From CAYOZN01 sp964408455 (GTDB taxonomy: Bacteria; Planctomycetota; Phycisphaerae; UBA1845; UTPLA1), in assembly GCA_964408455.1 (NCBI GenBank), contig CAYOZN010000024.1:1-64000 (forward strand): DNA of 64,000 bases. Direction: 5' to 3'. Shown one piece after another: positions 1 through 8,260 of the stretch. The notes below the pieces were generated by a model. That model had not been told where the DNA came from. It made no database searches and was given only the letters and a program-made list of their open reading frames with translations. Position numbers and translations under genes: made by a program. The first letter of the stretch is position 1. Each line of letters opens with the position of its first letter.

Positions 1-996
1 GAAGCCCCACTCGTTGTCGTACCAGCTCACCAGCTTGAGCACCTTGCCCTTGGCCATGGTGCGCGTGCTGTCGAAGATGCTGCTGTGCGGGTTGCCGACG
101 ATGTCGCTGGAGACGAGCGGCTCGGTGTTGTACTGCATGATGCCCTTGAGCGGGCCGGATGCGGCGGCCTTCTTGAAGACCTCGTTGACGGCCTTGGCAT
201 CCACATCCTTCTCCAGCGAAACGGTCAGGTCGACCACGCTGCCGTCGGTGACCGGGACGCGGAAGGCGAAGCCGTCGAGGCGGACATTGGGCGTGGGGAC
301 GACCAGGCCGATGGCCTTGGCGGCGCCGGTGCTGGAGGGAATGATGTTGACGGCGGCGGCCCGGGCGCGGAGCAGATCATCGCCGTGGACGACGTCGAGG
401 ATGCGCTGGTCATTGGTGTAGGCGTGGATGGTGGTCATGAAGCCGTCGATCTTCGTGCCGAAGACATTCGGATTGTCGACCAGGATCTTCACCAGCGGGG
501 CGAGGCAGTTGGTGGTGCAACTGCCATTGCTGACGAAGGTGTGCTCCTTCTTGAGTGTCTCGTCGTTGACACCGAGGACGATGGTGGCATCGATGGTGTC
601 CTTGGCGGGTGCCGAAAGAATGACCTTCTTGGCGCCGGCCTTGATGTGATCGTCGTAGCCGGCCTTGGTGCCGTTGTTGCGGGCGGTGAAGACGCCGGTG
701 GACTCGATGACCACGTCGGCCCCGAGGGAACCCCAGGGCAATTTGGCCGGGTCCTTCTCGGCGCAGACCTGGATGCGATCGCCGTCGACGATGATGCTCT
801 TCTCGTCGTGCTCGACGCTGCCGTGGTACTTGCCGTGAACGCTGTCGTACTTGAAGAGGTGGGCGTGGACCCTGGGCGAGGAGCTGACGTCGTTGATGGC
901 GACGATGTCGAACTCGCCCTTTCGCTGCAACATGGCGCGGGCGACGAGGCGACCGATGCGTCCGAAGCCGTTGATGCCGATTTTAACTGCCGCCAT
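1..996 (-). CDS. gap: Glyceraldehyde-3-phosphate dehydrogenase, 3' end cut by window edge
   Basis: The protein oxidises and phosphorylates glyceraldehyde 3-phosphate to 1,3-bisphosphoglycerate with NAD(P) in cytosolic glycolysis. The Rossmann start VKIGINGFGRIGR lies at residues 4-16. The catalytic cysteine is about residue 160 in SNGSCTTNCLAP, where most homologues have Ala instead of Gly after the Asn. The sequence runs to SWYDNEWGF at the window edge, so of the usual 335-340 residues only the last few are missing. The ATG at 996 has AAAGGAG upstream at good spacing. A sigma70-like promoter is seen about 110 nt upstream. The reading frame is clean, and the family assignment is secure. Confidence 0.97.
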   Translation of the reverse strand, partial: MAAVKIGINGFGRIGRLVARAMLQRKGEFDIVAINDVSSSPRVHAHLFKYDSVHGKYHGSVEHDEKSIIVDGDRIQVCAEKDPAKLPWGSLGADVVIESTGVFTARNNGTKAGYDDHIKAGAKKVILSAPAKDTIDATIVLGVNDETLKKEHTFVSNGSCTTNCLAPLVKILVDNPNVFGTKIDGFMTTIHAYTNDQRILDVVHGDDLLRARAAAVNIIPSSTGAAKAIGLVVPTPNVRLDGFAFRVPVTDGSVVDLTVSLEKDVDAKAVNEVFKKAAASGPLKGIMQYNTEPLVSSDIVGNPHSSIFDSTRTMAKGKVLKLVSWYDNEWGF

Positions 997-1107
997 GGTG
1001 GATACTCCTTTGGAGCTCGATCCGGCCAACACCTCTGCGCGGCGGCGTGAAACGGGGGAATCGCACGATTCCCGGCAGAGCCGCCGCGGAATCAGCCGGG
1101 CGTCTGG

Positions 1108-1136
1108 AAGATAGACGTGGGGGTTTGGAGCGTCAA
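1108..1136 (-). promoter_or_regulatory. Probable sigma70 promoter of gap
   Basis: Read on the minus strand, TTGACG (1136-1131) is followed after 17 nt by TATCTT (1113-1108). Transcription would start near 1101 and leave an untranslated leader of about 105 nt before the gap ATG. The leader holds a short hairpin formed by GGGAATCG and its near complement around 1057-1073. The call rests on hexamer match and spacing alone. Confidence 0.5.
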
Positions 1137-1195
1137 GGAAGGGCGCCGGAGCGGCAGGGCGCGGCGGTCGGCATGAAACAGCTCAAGATGCCGAC

Positions 1196-1564
1196 TCATG
1201 GCGACAATGGAAGCTGCTTAATGCGTATTCGAGCGGGCTGCACAGAAACGAGTGCCCCGTTTGTCAGTTCCGTCTGGAGCGTGGCGAGGATTGGAATGAG
1301 CCGATCTGCGAGGGCGTCGGCCCTCAGGCCTTCGATTCTGAACCTTATGACAGATGGGTGCATGTCGTTTGCAACCGCCACCAGCGCATGAAAATCCGCG
1401 TCTAGCGTGATGACGATTCGAGACTGGGTTCGCGCGAATTCAAGAATCCGGGAATCATCTGCCTCAGACATGCCGACATCGGCAACGTGCACGACATCAT
1501 GCCCCGCGCTTTGAATTCGCTGCACGGCTTCCCGCGGCAAGCCCTGATCGAGAAGAATTTTCAA
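1196..1564 (-). CDS. DUF5615 PIN-like toxin of a type II toxin-antitoxin pair
   Basis: This 122-residue protein matches the DUF5615 PIN-like family: it starts MKILLDQGLP, has GHDVVHVADVGMSEADDSRIL in the middle and the acidic strand ITLDADF, which probably forms part of the nuclease centre. Family members are usually toxins paired with DUF433 antitoxins, and that partner lies directly upstream. The start is TTG at 1564, overlapping the antitoxin stop by 4 nt, with AGAAGAG upstream, so translation is probably coupled. RNase activity is inferred from the family. Confidence 0.85.
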   Translation of the reverse strand: MKILLDQGLPREAVQRIQSAGHDVVHVADVGMSEADDSRILEFARTQSRIVITLDADFHALVAVANDMHPSVIRFRIEGLRADALADRLIPILATLQTELTNGALVSVQPARIRIKQLPLSP

Positions 1565-1800
1565 GCGTTCTCTTCTGACGCAAGAATCTGGTCATCCAGG
1601 TTGGCAGCTGCAAACTCGAGTGCCTGACGAATGTCCTCGTCCTCGAGTTCCGGATACTGTCGCCTGAGCTCTTCGCGATCTGGATACAGCGCGACGGCGG
1701 CGACGATCCGCTTGACGGTCAGTCGCGTATTGCGAATGCACGGCTGCCCATTCATCCGCCGCGGATCGCAGGATATTCGATTGAACCGGTGGCTTACCAA
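1561..1800 (-). CDS. DUF433 antitoxin
   Basis: The 79-residue protein is a DUF433 member, with the typical opening ISCDPRRMNGQPCIRNTRLTV followed by a predicted helix-turn-helix ending in a YPELEDEDIRQALEFAA helix. DUF433 proteins act as antitoxins and probably autorepress their operon. No ATG is available in frame near the family start. TTG at 1800 is chosen because AGGA lies 8 nt upstream. A TTGCCA/AATAAT promoter stands just ahead. It is coupled to the downstream DUF5615 toxin gene by a 4-nt overlap. Confidence 0.85.
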   Translation of the reverse strand: MVSHRFNRISCDPRRMNGQPCIRNTRLTVKRIVAAVALYPDREELRRQYPELEDEDIRQALEFAAANLDDQILASEENA

Positions 1801-1833
1801 CGTCGCAATCCTGTAACTGGCAACACTCCTCTA

Positions 1834-1862
1834 ATTATTGGTGATCGAACGTTGAATGGCAA
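1834..1862 (-). promoter_or_regulatory. Probable promoter of the DUF433/DUF5615 operon
   Basis: On the minus strand TTGCCA (1862-1857) and AATAAT (1839-1834) are separated by 17 nt. The region is AT-rich compared with its surroundings. The predicted start site lies about 25 nt before the TTG start codon. Confidence 0.45.
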
Positions 1863-1886
1863 ATTTTCCGCCGGAGCGCAGTCAAC

Positions 1887-2846
1887 CTAGGGCGATATTT
1901 CCACGGCGTGTTCCGGGCGTTCGCCGCGGAGGACGCGGACGACGTCGTCGGCCACTTCGTAGCGCGTGTGGGCGGCATCCTCGGTCAGGCCGGCGACGTG
2001 TGGCGTGAGGATGCAGTTGGGGGCGCGGCGGATGGGATGATCGGCGGGCAGGGGCTCGGTCTCGAAGACATCGAGGGCGGCGCCGGCGATCTGGCCGGCG
2101 CGCAGGGCGGCGGCCAGGGCGACGGTGTCGATGACGATGCCGCGGCCGGTGTTGACGACAATGGCGCCGGGCTGGAGGAGGGCCAGCCGATCGGCACCGA
2201 GGAAGCCGCGTGTCTCCGGCGTGGCACGCAGGTGGAGCGTGAGCACGTCGCAGGATTGCAGCAGCGCTTCGAGCGCGACGGGCGTGCCATTCGACGGGGG
2301 ATGGCCGTCGCCGCCGGGAACGTGGTGCAGGATGGAAGCGCCGAAGGCGCCGGACAGCATGCCGGCGAGGCGCCCGGCCACGGCATCCCAGCCGAGGAAG
2401 CCGACGATGGCGCCAGTCAGGCAGCGACTTTCCGGCTTGCGGGCGACTTCGAAGCGGCCCTCGCGGACCTGGCGATCGAGGTGGATGATGCGGCGGCGGA
2501 GGGCGAGGATGAGGGCGAGCGTGAACTCGGCCGAGGAATTGACGGCGGCGTGCGGCGCATAGACGACGGGGATATCCCGCCGGCGGGCGGCGCGAAGATC
2601 GATGTGATCGAGCGAGGGCGACGCACGGGCGATGACCTTGAGATGCGGGGCGGCGTTGATGATGCGGGCTGTGACATGGGCGCGCGAGCGAACCAGCAGG
2701 GCGTCGGCATCCTGCACGGCGGCGATGAGAGTGTCGGGGGCGGAGTCTTCGAGGATGGTGACTTCGCCCACTTGGCGCAGTCGCTCCACCGCCTCATCGG
2801 CGAAGGGCTCGGCCACGACGATGCGAAACGGCTTTCGGCCCTGCAT
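1887..2846 (-). CDS. D-isomer-specific 2-hydroxyacid dehydrogenase family protein
   Basis: This 319-residue protein has the layout of phosphoglycerate/2-hydroxyacid dehydrogenases without a C-terminal ACT domain. The catalytic Arg (about 235, NTGRG), Glu (about 264, FETEPLPADHP) and His (about 283, TPHVAG) are all present. The nucleotide-binding glycine motif is degraded: where GxGxxG is expected, residues 152-157 read GWDAVA. The ATG at 2846 follows GGAG at 7 nt; an in-frame GTG/ATG start further upstream lacks a site. Substrate is unknown; 3-phosphoglycerate is one option. Weak NAD binding or a changed cofactor site is possible. Confidence 0.82.
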   Translation of the reverse strand: MQGRKPFRIVVAEPFADEAVERLRQVGEVTILEDSAPDTLIAAVQDADALLVRSRAHVTARIINAAPHLKVIARASPSLDHIDLRAARRRDIPVVYAPHAAVNSSAEFTLALILALRRRIIHLDRQVREGRFEVARKPESRCLTGAIVGFLGWDAVAGRLAGMLSGAFGASILHHVPGGDGHPPSNGTPVALEALLQSCDVLTLHLRATPETRGFLGADRLALLQPGAIVVNTGRGIVIDTVALAAALRAGQIAGAALDVFETEPLPADHPIRRAPNCILTPHVAGLTEDAAHTRYEVADDVVRVLRGERPEHAVEISP

Positions 2847-2942
2847 GGTGATACTCCATGCGCCTCTGGTAAGGACGTGTCTGCCCGCGCGCAATGAGAC
2901 GCGCGGGCGCGAAATCGGGTGGCATGGCGCACCGGTGTGGTT

Positions 2943-2948
2943 TATAAT
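2943..2948 (+). promoter_or_regulatory. Possible -10 element of the 3014 gene
   Basis: A perfect TATAAT hexamer lies about 65 nt before the start of the metallophosphoesterase-like gene. The -35 position at 17 nt spacing (TGGCAT) is weak. The element sits in a 167-nt divergent spacer, and its complement also gives TATTAT for the minus-strand dehydrogenase gene. Confidence 0.35.
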
Positions 2949-3013
2949 ACGTGCTGCCGCCGCGGCTTCAAGAAAAACTTACCGGGAAATCTCGCTGTCA
3001 ACGGAGTGACAAG

Positions 3014-4906
3014 ATGAACAGGCGCGGCAATCGGTCTGCCTTTCTGTGTCTTTCCGCCGTCGCGTTCACCATTTGCTGCCCCCCCGCCATGCCGGCGGCA
3101 CGGGCGCAGAAGGCGGAACCGGATCGGCAACCACCCCCGGTCGTCGCCCTCCGTTCGAGCCAGTCCGCGGAAATGGCGGCATCGGGCGAGGCTGTGATTC
3201 GCGAGCCGTCGCAGGGCCGGCCGATCTTCATCACGCCCGATGAGACGTTTTACCTGGTGATCCGGCTGCCGGCCGGCTTCTCCGGGGATGTGAGCTTCCA
3301 TCTTCGGCACGCCCGGGAGCCCGGCGTCGCCATCCCCCTTCGAACGACCACGCCGCCATCCTATTTCAACGACGCATACTGCCATCTGGTGTTGCAGGCG
3401 CCGCGGCAGACGGCGCCGGGGCTGTACGACGTGGAGATGCGGACGGCCGATCGCTCGTTCTTCTCGCGGCGCAGCGTGCGCATCATCGACCGATTCAAGA
3501 CGAGATTCCGTTTCGTGCAGCTCTCGGGCATGAACGTCGGCGATCTGTCGGCGCCGGAGTTCGACGCGATGCTGCCGCACGAGATCAACCTGATCGGGCC
3601 GGAATTCATCGTGGCGACCGGCGACTACACGGAATGGTCGCGGGCACTGGACGATGCAACGAGCTGGAAGCGGGTGCTGCGCTATTTCGAATCGTTCGAC
3701 GCGCCGGTGTACTTGGCGTGCGGGGTTCACGATCATCAGGAGAGCTTCACGACGTACGTCGCGAATTCGCCGCTGGGCACGATCGACTATGGCGATTATC
3801 ACGGGCTGTTGCTGCTGGATCATTCGGCGCACCCCGTCGAGCAGGATGCGGCGCAGCTTCAGTGGATCGAGGCCGATCTGAAGCGCCATCGCAACAAGCT
3901 GTTTAATTTTCTCGTTTCGAACAGCAACGAACTCGGGCTGTTCGAGGCGTGGCGGGAGCGCGGCTCGCTGGCGGAGATGCTGACCGAGAACCGCGTGCGC
4001 ATGATCATCACGGGCGGATCGACCGACTGGGACTTTCGCGAATTCGCGCACAGGCTGAGCGGGCTGAGCGGCGTGCATTACATCCGCACGCACCAGTCGA
4101 GCACGTGTCTTCGGGACCGGGCGACGGGCTTCAGCCACTATCGCGCGATCGAGGTCGATGGCGACGAGGTGTCTTACATCTATCCGGACGACAACGCGAC
4201 CGAGCGGCTTCAGCATTCCATTCCCACCGGGCGTTTGCGGGTGTTTTACGACGGGCCCAATGACGGGAGTGCCGCAACGGTGACAGCGACGGTGCAGAAT
4301 GCGCTGAACCGCCCGTTCGAGGCGGCGCGAGTGTGGCTGCGGATCAAGAAGGCGCCGGGCAAGGCGGCCGGGCCGGCGGTCGCCGGCGGCACGCTCGTCC
4401 GTGCGATCGATGCCGGCACGCACTGGGGCTGCGAAATCGCCTGCGATCTGCCGGAAAAGGGGGCCGTCCGCATCATGGCCGCGGCCGATCCCAGTGCGAT
4501 TCCCGCGGCACCGGCGCTTCAACTCGCGCTCGATGCCCCGGCGGAGTGGCGCTTTTCTCCGCGGGTGACGCAATTCGGCCTGCGATATTTCGAGAGTGAT
4601 ATCCGCGCGGCGCTCAAGATCGTCAATCCCGGAGAAGGCGATGTCTCATGCTGGCCGGTGATCCGGCTCAACGGCAGCGAGCTGCACGCCGATTTTGCCT
4701 CTGTGCCGCGCAAGCCCGTCAAGATCGCCCCGGGCCAGACGCTGGAACTGCCGCTGATCCTGAACCTGCGCAAAGTGTCACCGGGGATGCACCAGCTCCA
4801 GGTGTACTTTCTGGAAGATCCGCTGGCGCGGCTCACAACGTTTGATGTCCAGCTGAGCATCGAAAACGAGCGCATCACCGGCGGCACGGGCAAACTGGCG
4901 GACTGA
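3014..4906 (+). CDS. Secreted protein with a degenerate calcineurin-like phosphoesterase domain
   Basis: The 630-residue protein starts with a signal peptide (residues 1-31, ending PAARA). Residues about 165-400 resemble a calcineurin-like metallophosphoesterase: ATGDYTE (about 201-207) fits the GD motif and ACGVHDHQE (about 236-244) fits GNHD. The usual first DxH motif is replaced by LSGMN and the final GHTH by TGGSTDW, so several metal ligands are missing. The remaining C-terminal part looks like beta-sandwich domains. The start at 3014 has GGAG 7 nt upstream and removes a 21-residue non-signal extension. It is probably non-catalytic or has an altered metal site. Function unknown. Confidence 0.75.
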   Translation: MNRRGNRSAFLCLSAVAFTICCPPAMPAARAQKAEPDRQPPPVVALRSSQSAEMAASGEAVIREPSQGRPIFITPDETFYLVIRLPAGFSGDVSFHLRHAREPGVAIPLRTTTPPSYFNDAYCHLVLQAPRQTAPGLYDVEMRTADRSFFSRRSVRIIDRFKTRFRFVQLSGMNVGDLSAPEFDAMLPHEINLIGPEFIVATGDYTEWSRALDDATSWKRVLRYFESFDAPVYLACGVHDHQESFTTYVANSPLGTIDYGDYHGLLLLDHSAHPVEQDAAQLQWIEADLKRHRNKLFNFLVSNSNELGLFEAWRERGSLAEMLTENRVRMIITGGSTDWDFREFAHRLSGLSGVHYIRTHQSSTCLRDRATGFSHYRAIEVDGDEVSYIYPDDNATERLQHSIPTGRLRVFYDGPNDGSAATVTATVQNALNRPFEAARVWLRIKKAPGKAAGPAVAGGTLVRAIDAGTHWGCEIACDLPEKGAVRIMAAADPSAIPAAPALQLALDAPAEWRFSPRVTQFGLRYFESDIRAALKIVNPGEGDVSCWPVIRLNGSELHADFASVPRKPVKIAPGQTLELPLILNLRKVSPGMHQLQVYFLEDPLARLTTFDVQLSIENERITGGTGKLAD

Positions 4907-4958
4907 TGACGCCCCGGTCATATCCGGGGATCGACAAACCCGACGGCACGACGTTGTC

Positions 4959-6014
4959 ATGAGGCGACGATTCACGATTCCAAAGAGGGCCGGTCGCCGC
5001 AGCGGTGTGAGGCGGCCCGGACCCGCGCGCGTGGCGATTGCCGGGGCGGTCATCGGCTGCGCCGCGTGGCTGGCGGTGGAGCATCGCATGCGGCCGGCGG
5101 GCCCTGCGGAAAACGACGCCGCCGGCGCAGGCCCGGCAGAGTCTCCGCTTTCTCGCGCGCGGCCGCCAAGGCTGTCGGCGAGGCCGTCGAATGCCATGCT
5201 GGCGGCAGTGATCGGCAAGCCCGTGTCGTTCGAAGATGCCGTGGTGCGGGACATCAAGGAGCGCGGCTGCCTGACGGCGACGGTGCACGTAGCGCTGGCC
5301 GATGGCAATCATTCCAGCGCCCCGCCGCGGTTCACCAACGGACGGCATCCGGGGACGAACCTGACGTGGGGCGCGCTGTACGGCGTGGAGACGCACCTGG
5401 CGAACTCCGGCGGCTGGGACCGCCTGTACGCCGATGAGGGCGATGGCCGCATGATTCTGCGCCGGGTTTTGTTCCGGCGGCACGTGCAGCCGAATGCGGC
5501 GTGGCGGGCGCGCGGCATCACCGAGGAGTTCGAGCTCTTTCTGCTCGCCAACGCGTGGGCCGCCGAGGCGATCGTGCCGGCGATGGAACAGGCCGCGCGC
5601 GAGGCCCTGTGCGGCGAGCCGATACACCTGGAACTGCAAAGCGAGCAGCGGCTGCTCTACTTCGGCGGTCAGGGCGCCATCACCGGCTACCTCGGGCCCA
5701 ATCACCTGCTCCAGGAATACTGGGACATCGTGTCCTCGGCCGAGGGCTGCCGCCACGAGCGGCAGGTGGGCGTGTTCTACCTGTGCTCGAAGAGCGCGGC
5801 GCCGCTGCACATGCCGCTGGTGGAGCGTGGGGCATATCCGGTGCTGTTCGCGAAGAGCCCGATCACCGCCGAGGGATATCTGCTGGACGGGCTGCTCAAC
5901 GGGCTGGCAGGCGGGGAATTCGGCGAGGCCTTCGTGCGCGAGGCGGCCGGCGAATACGTCCGCTTTCAGAAGTCGGTCGAGCTGGAAGTGGCCAGCCGCA
6001 TGTTCATTCGCTGA
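4959..6014 (+). CDS. Hypothetical membrane-anchored protein
   Basis: I do not recognise a family. The 351-residue product has a basic N-terminus, one membrane segment at about residues 24-42 and then a low-complexity Ala/Pro/Gly linker. The soluble domain (about residues 75-351) is well ordered, with LLYFGGQGAITGYLGPNHLLQEYWD as its most conserved-looking stretch. It follows the phosphoesterase-like gene after 52 nt on the same strand and may share its transcript. No clear ribosome site precedes the ATG. Codon use matches its neighbours, so the gene is probably real. Confidence 0.7.
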   Translation: MRRRFTIPKRAGRRSGVRRPGPARVAIAGAVIGCAAWLAVEHRMRPAGPAENDAAGAGPAESPLSRARPPRLSARPSNAMLAAVIGKPVSFEDAVVRDIKERGCLTATVHVALADGNHSSAPPRFTNGRHPGTNLTWGALYGVETHLANSGGWDRLYADEGDGRMILRRVLFRRHVQPNAAWRARGITEEFELFLLANAWAAEAIVPAMEQAAREALCGEPIHLELQSEQRLLYFGGQGAITGYLGPNHLLQEYWDIVSSAEGCRHERQVGVFYLCSKSAAPLHMPLVERGAYPVLFAKSPITAEGYLLDGLLNGLAGGEFGEAFVREAAGEYVRFQKSVELEVASRMFIR

Positions 6015-6044
6015 GCCGGCTGCCCAGGACGCCAGGCCGCTTTT

Positions 6045-6755
6045 TCATTTGCCGGGGCGGCCGCGGGCGGTGGATGGTGTATCGCCGGCGGCGGGCTGAC
6101 GAAGCCGCAGGATCAGCTCCACTTCGCCGACGCTCTGGCCCGTGCGGCGGGCAATCTCGACGACGGACAAGCCGGCATCGGAAAGTTCGAAGATCCTCTC
6201 GTGCAGCGAATCGGCGGCGGCCGTCGGCCGCGACGCGGACTCGGGCGGCATCGCCGGCGGGACATCGGTGCCGGCGGCAGGCTGAATGCCGGCATCGTCG
6301 ACGCGCAGATCGAGCGACGGGCGGACGGGGGACGCCGCAGGTCGTGCCGCGACGTTGGCATCGGCGACCGCCCGCGAGATGCGCTCGTCGTCGAGGCGGC
6401 CGGCCTCGCGTGACTCTTCCAGCAGGCGCTGTAACTGGGCAATCCGCCGGTCGGCATCGACCATGCTCAATTCCAGCTTGGCGAAGCGGGTATCGATCTG
6501 GCCGTTGATCTGCCGCGACAGGTTCGACAGTTCGACCAGCAGCCGCTCGAGATCGGCCTTGACGGCGGTGCTTTCGCGATGGGCGAATTCGCCCTCGCGG
6601 CGGGCATGCCGCGGCCAGCCGGCATTGTCGCGGCGGCGGCGGTTCATGTTGAGCAATGTGACGATGAAGATGATGCAGGCGACGGCGACCAGGGCCCACT
6701 TCTGGGGGCCAAGCGCCTCGGCGAGCAGCAGCTGGTGCGCATCGGGCATGATCAT
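6045..6755 (-). CDS. Single-pass membrane protein with coiled coil and C-terminal HTH-like motif
   Basis: The protein has one N-terminal membrane segment (about residues 17-36), a basic stop-transfer stretch NRRRR, a coiled coil (about 60-125) with regular hydrophobic heptads, a Pro/Ala-rich linker and a final helix-turn-helix-like motif LSDAGLSVVEIARRTGQSVG. This layout resembles DUF6115/DUF2802-type proteins. The ATG at 6755 overlaps the larC stop by 4 nt, so it is probably translated with larC. Role unknown. Confidence 0.7.
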   Translation of the reverse strand: MIMPDAHQLLLAEALGPQKWALVAVACIIFIVTLLNMNRRRRDNAGWPRHARREGEFAHRESTAVKADLERLLVELSNLSRQINGQIDTRFAKLELSMVDADRRIAQLQRLLEESREAGRLDDERISRAVADANVAARPAASPVRPSLDLRVDDAGIQPAAGTDVPPAMPPESASRPTAAADSLHERIFELSDAGLSVVEIARRTGQSVGEVELILRLRQPAAGDTPSTARGRPGK

Positions 6756-7939
6756 CGCGAATCCATTCGCTGCCGGCCCCGCCACGCCTCCAGCGCGGCA
6801 TCCATGACACTTCGCAGCGGCACGCCGGCGCGGCGGGCGGCGGCGGCGCAGTCGTCGTACTCCGGGGCGGCCTTGACGATGTCCTGCCCGCGGAGGCCGA
6901 GCTTGATGCGCACATCGCCGAAGGCCGTGGCGACGGTCTCGTGCCGGCGCTCCAGCTTGCGGCGCGTGCAGAGCATGCGGCGCAGGCCGAAGGTGGAAGT
7001 ATCCCGCAGGACGATCGCCTCGCAGCCGGCTTCACGCTCGATGGGCGCCAGGACCGAGAGCAGCACGCCCGGCCGGCCCTTCTTCATCTGTATCGGCGTG
7101 GTAAAGACATCCAGCGCACCGGCATCGAACAGGCGCTCGACGGCATGGCCGATCTCCTCGCCGGTGGCATCGTCGAGGTTGGCCTCCAGCAGGACGACTT
7201 CGTCCATCTCGTCCGGGCCGGCCACCGCCCTGCCCAGGATCAGCCGCAGGACGTTGGGGCGGCGGCGGCCATCGCGGGTGCCGGCGGCAAAGCCGGTCTT
7301 CTCGATGGTCATCGGCGGGATGGGGCCAAACCCGCCGGCCAGGGTGGTGAGGATGGCGGCCCCGGTCGGCGTGATCAGCTCGCCCTCCTCATCGCAGGGG
7401 GCCAGCGGCACGCCGACCAAGAGCTCGGCTGTGGCGGGCGCTGGCACCGGCATGACACCGTGCTCGCAGGTGACGGTGCCGTGGCCGGTGGGAATCGGCG
7501 AGCACAGGATGCGATCGACGCCGAGGCGATGCAGGCCGGCGACGCTGCCGACGACATCGACGATGGCGTCGACGGCGCCGACTTCGTGGAAGTGGACCTT
7601 TTCGATCGTGGTGCCGTGAATCTTCGCCTCGGCCTCGGCCAGGCGGGTGAAGATGCGCGTGGACTGCTCCTTCACGGCCGGTGCCAGATCGGCGGCATCG
7701 ATGATCTTCGTGATGTGATGCAGGTGGCGATGGCCGTGGTCGCCCTGCACCCGGACATCCACCTTGATGGCGGCGAAGCCCTGCTTCTTGACCGGGCGGA
7801 TGTCCAGCTCGTAGCCGCTCAGGTTGAGGCGGGCGAGATCGGCGCGGAGCTGCTCGGGATCGAGGCCTGCCGCGACGATGGCGCCGAGGATCATGTCGCC
7901 GGCGGCCCCGCTGAAGCAGTCAAAATAGGCGATTCGCAT
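6752..7939 (-). CDS. larC: Nickel-pincer cofactor biosynthesis protein LarC
   Basis: LarC inserts nickel into the pyridinium dithiocarboxylate mononucleotide to make the pincer cofactor of lactate racemase and related enzymes. The protein begins MRIAYFDCFSGAAGDM, the family hallmark, and holds KVHFHEVGAVDAIVDVVGS, a likely metal-binding stretch. It is a single open frame of 395 residues, whereas some lactic bacteria make LarC by programmed frameshifting. The ATG at 7939 has GGAAGGA 5-6 nt upstream. The frame stays open a further 89 codons upstream through a 21-bp repeat tract, but that part has no family support. No larB or larE is nearby. Confidence 0.93.
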   Translation of the reverse strand: MRIAYFDCFSGAAGDMILGAIVAAGLDPEQLRADLARLNLSGYELDIRPVKKQGFAAIKVDVRVQGDHGHRHLHHITKIIDAADLAPAVKEQSTRIFTRLAEAEAKIHGTTIEKVHFHEVGAVDAIVDVVGSVAGLHRLGVDRILCSPIPTGHGTVTCEHGVMPVPAPATAELLVGVPLAPCDEEGELITPTGAAILTTLAGGFGPIPPMTIEKTGFAAGTRDGRRRPNVLRLILGRAVAGPDEMDEVVLLEANLDDATGEEIGHAVERLFDAGALDVFTTPIQMKKGRPGVLLSVLAPIEREAGCEAIVLRDTSTFGLRRMLCTRRKLERRHETVATAFGDVRIKLGLRGQDIVKAAPEYDDCAAAARRAGVPLRSVMDAALEAWRGRQRMDSR

Positions 7940-8052
7940 ATGGGTCCTTCCCGCGCTGGGCGAGCGTGTTGTCCTGCGTTGAGGGCGGCAGATCCTGCGC
8001 CCGGGCCGGTACATGGTGCCGCCGGGGCCTTCCGGCGCAGTATTTTCCGCGT

Positions 8053-8165
8053 ACGGCGCGGCGCCGGACGCGTAGAGCGCGGCGCTGGACGCGTGCGGAA
8101 CGGCGCCGGACGCGTGCGACGCGGCGCCGGACGCACATGTCACGGCGCCGCCAGCGTCGAGCGCA
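8053..8165. repeat. Degenerate 21-bp tandem repeat upstream of larC
   Basis: Five units with a 21-bp period are visible, with core GCGCCGGACGCGTG at 8061, 8082, 8103, 8124 and 8145 and a decayed sixth after 8166. It lies in the 321-nt gap between the M49-like gene stop (8261) and larC (7939). Because the period is a multiple of three, the minus-strand frame of larC reads a seven-residue Ala/Ser/Gly repeat without stops. Nothing else is seen in this gap. Confidence 0.8.
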
Positions 8166-8260
8166 GCAGTTTCCGCGAATGGCGCGGCGCAGCAGCCTTG
8201 CGGCATGGCGTCACCTGCCTGCGCCGCGGCGCCAGTTTCTGCCGGCCGGTCGCGCCTGAA

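Noticed and set aside
85..1050. 321-residue plus-strand open frame over the gap gene
   Set aside because: It is the complement of a clear GAPDH gene and has a repetitive Gly/Asp/Val composition caused by GC-rich codons.
2942..4573. 543-residue minus-strand open frame
   Set aside because: It lies opposite the signal-peptide-bearing gene at 3014, is Arg/Pro-rich and matches no family.
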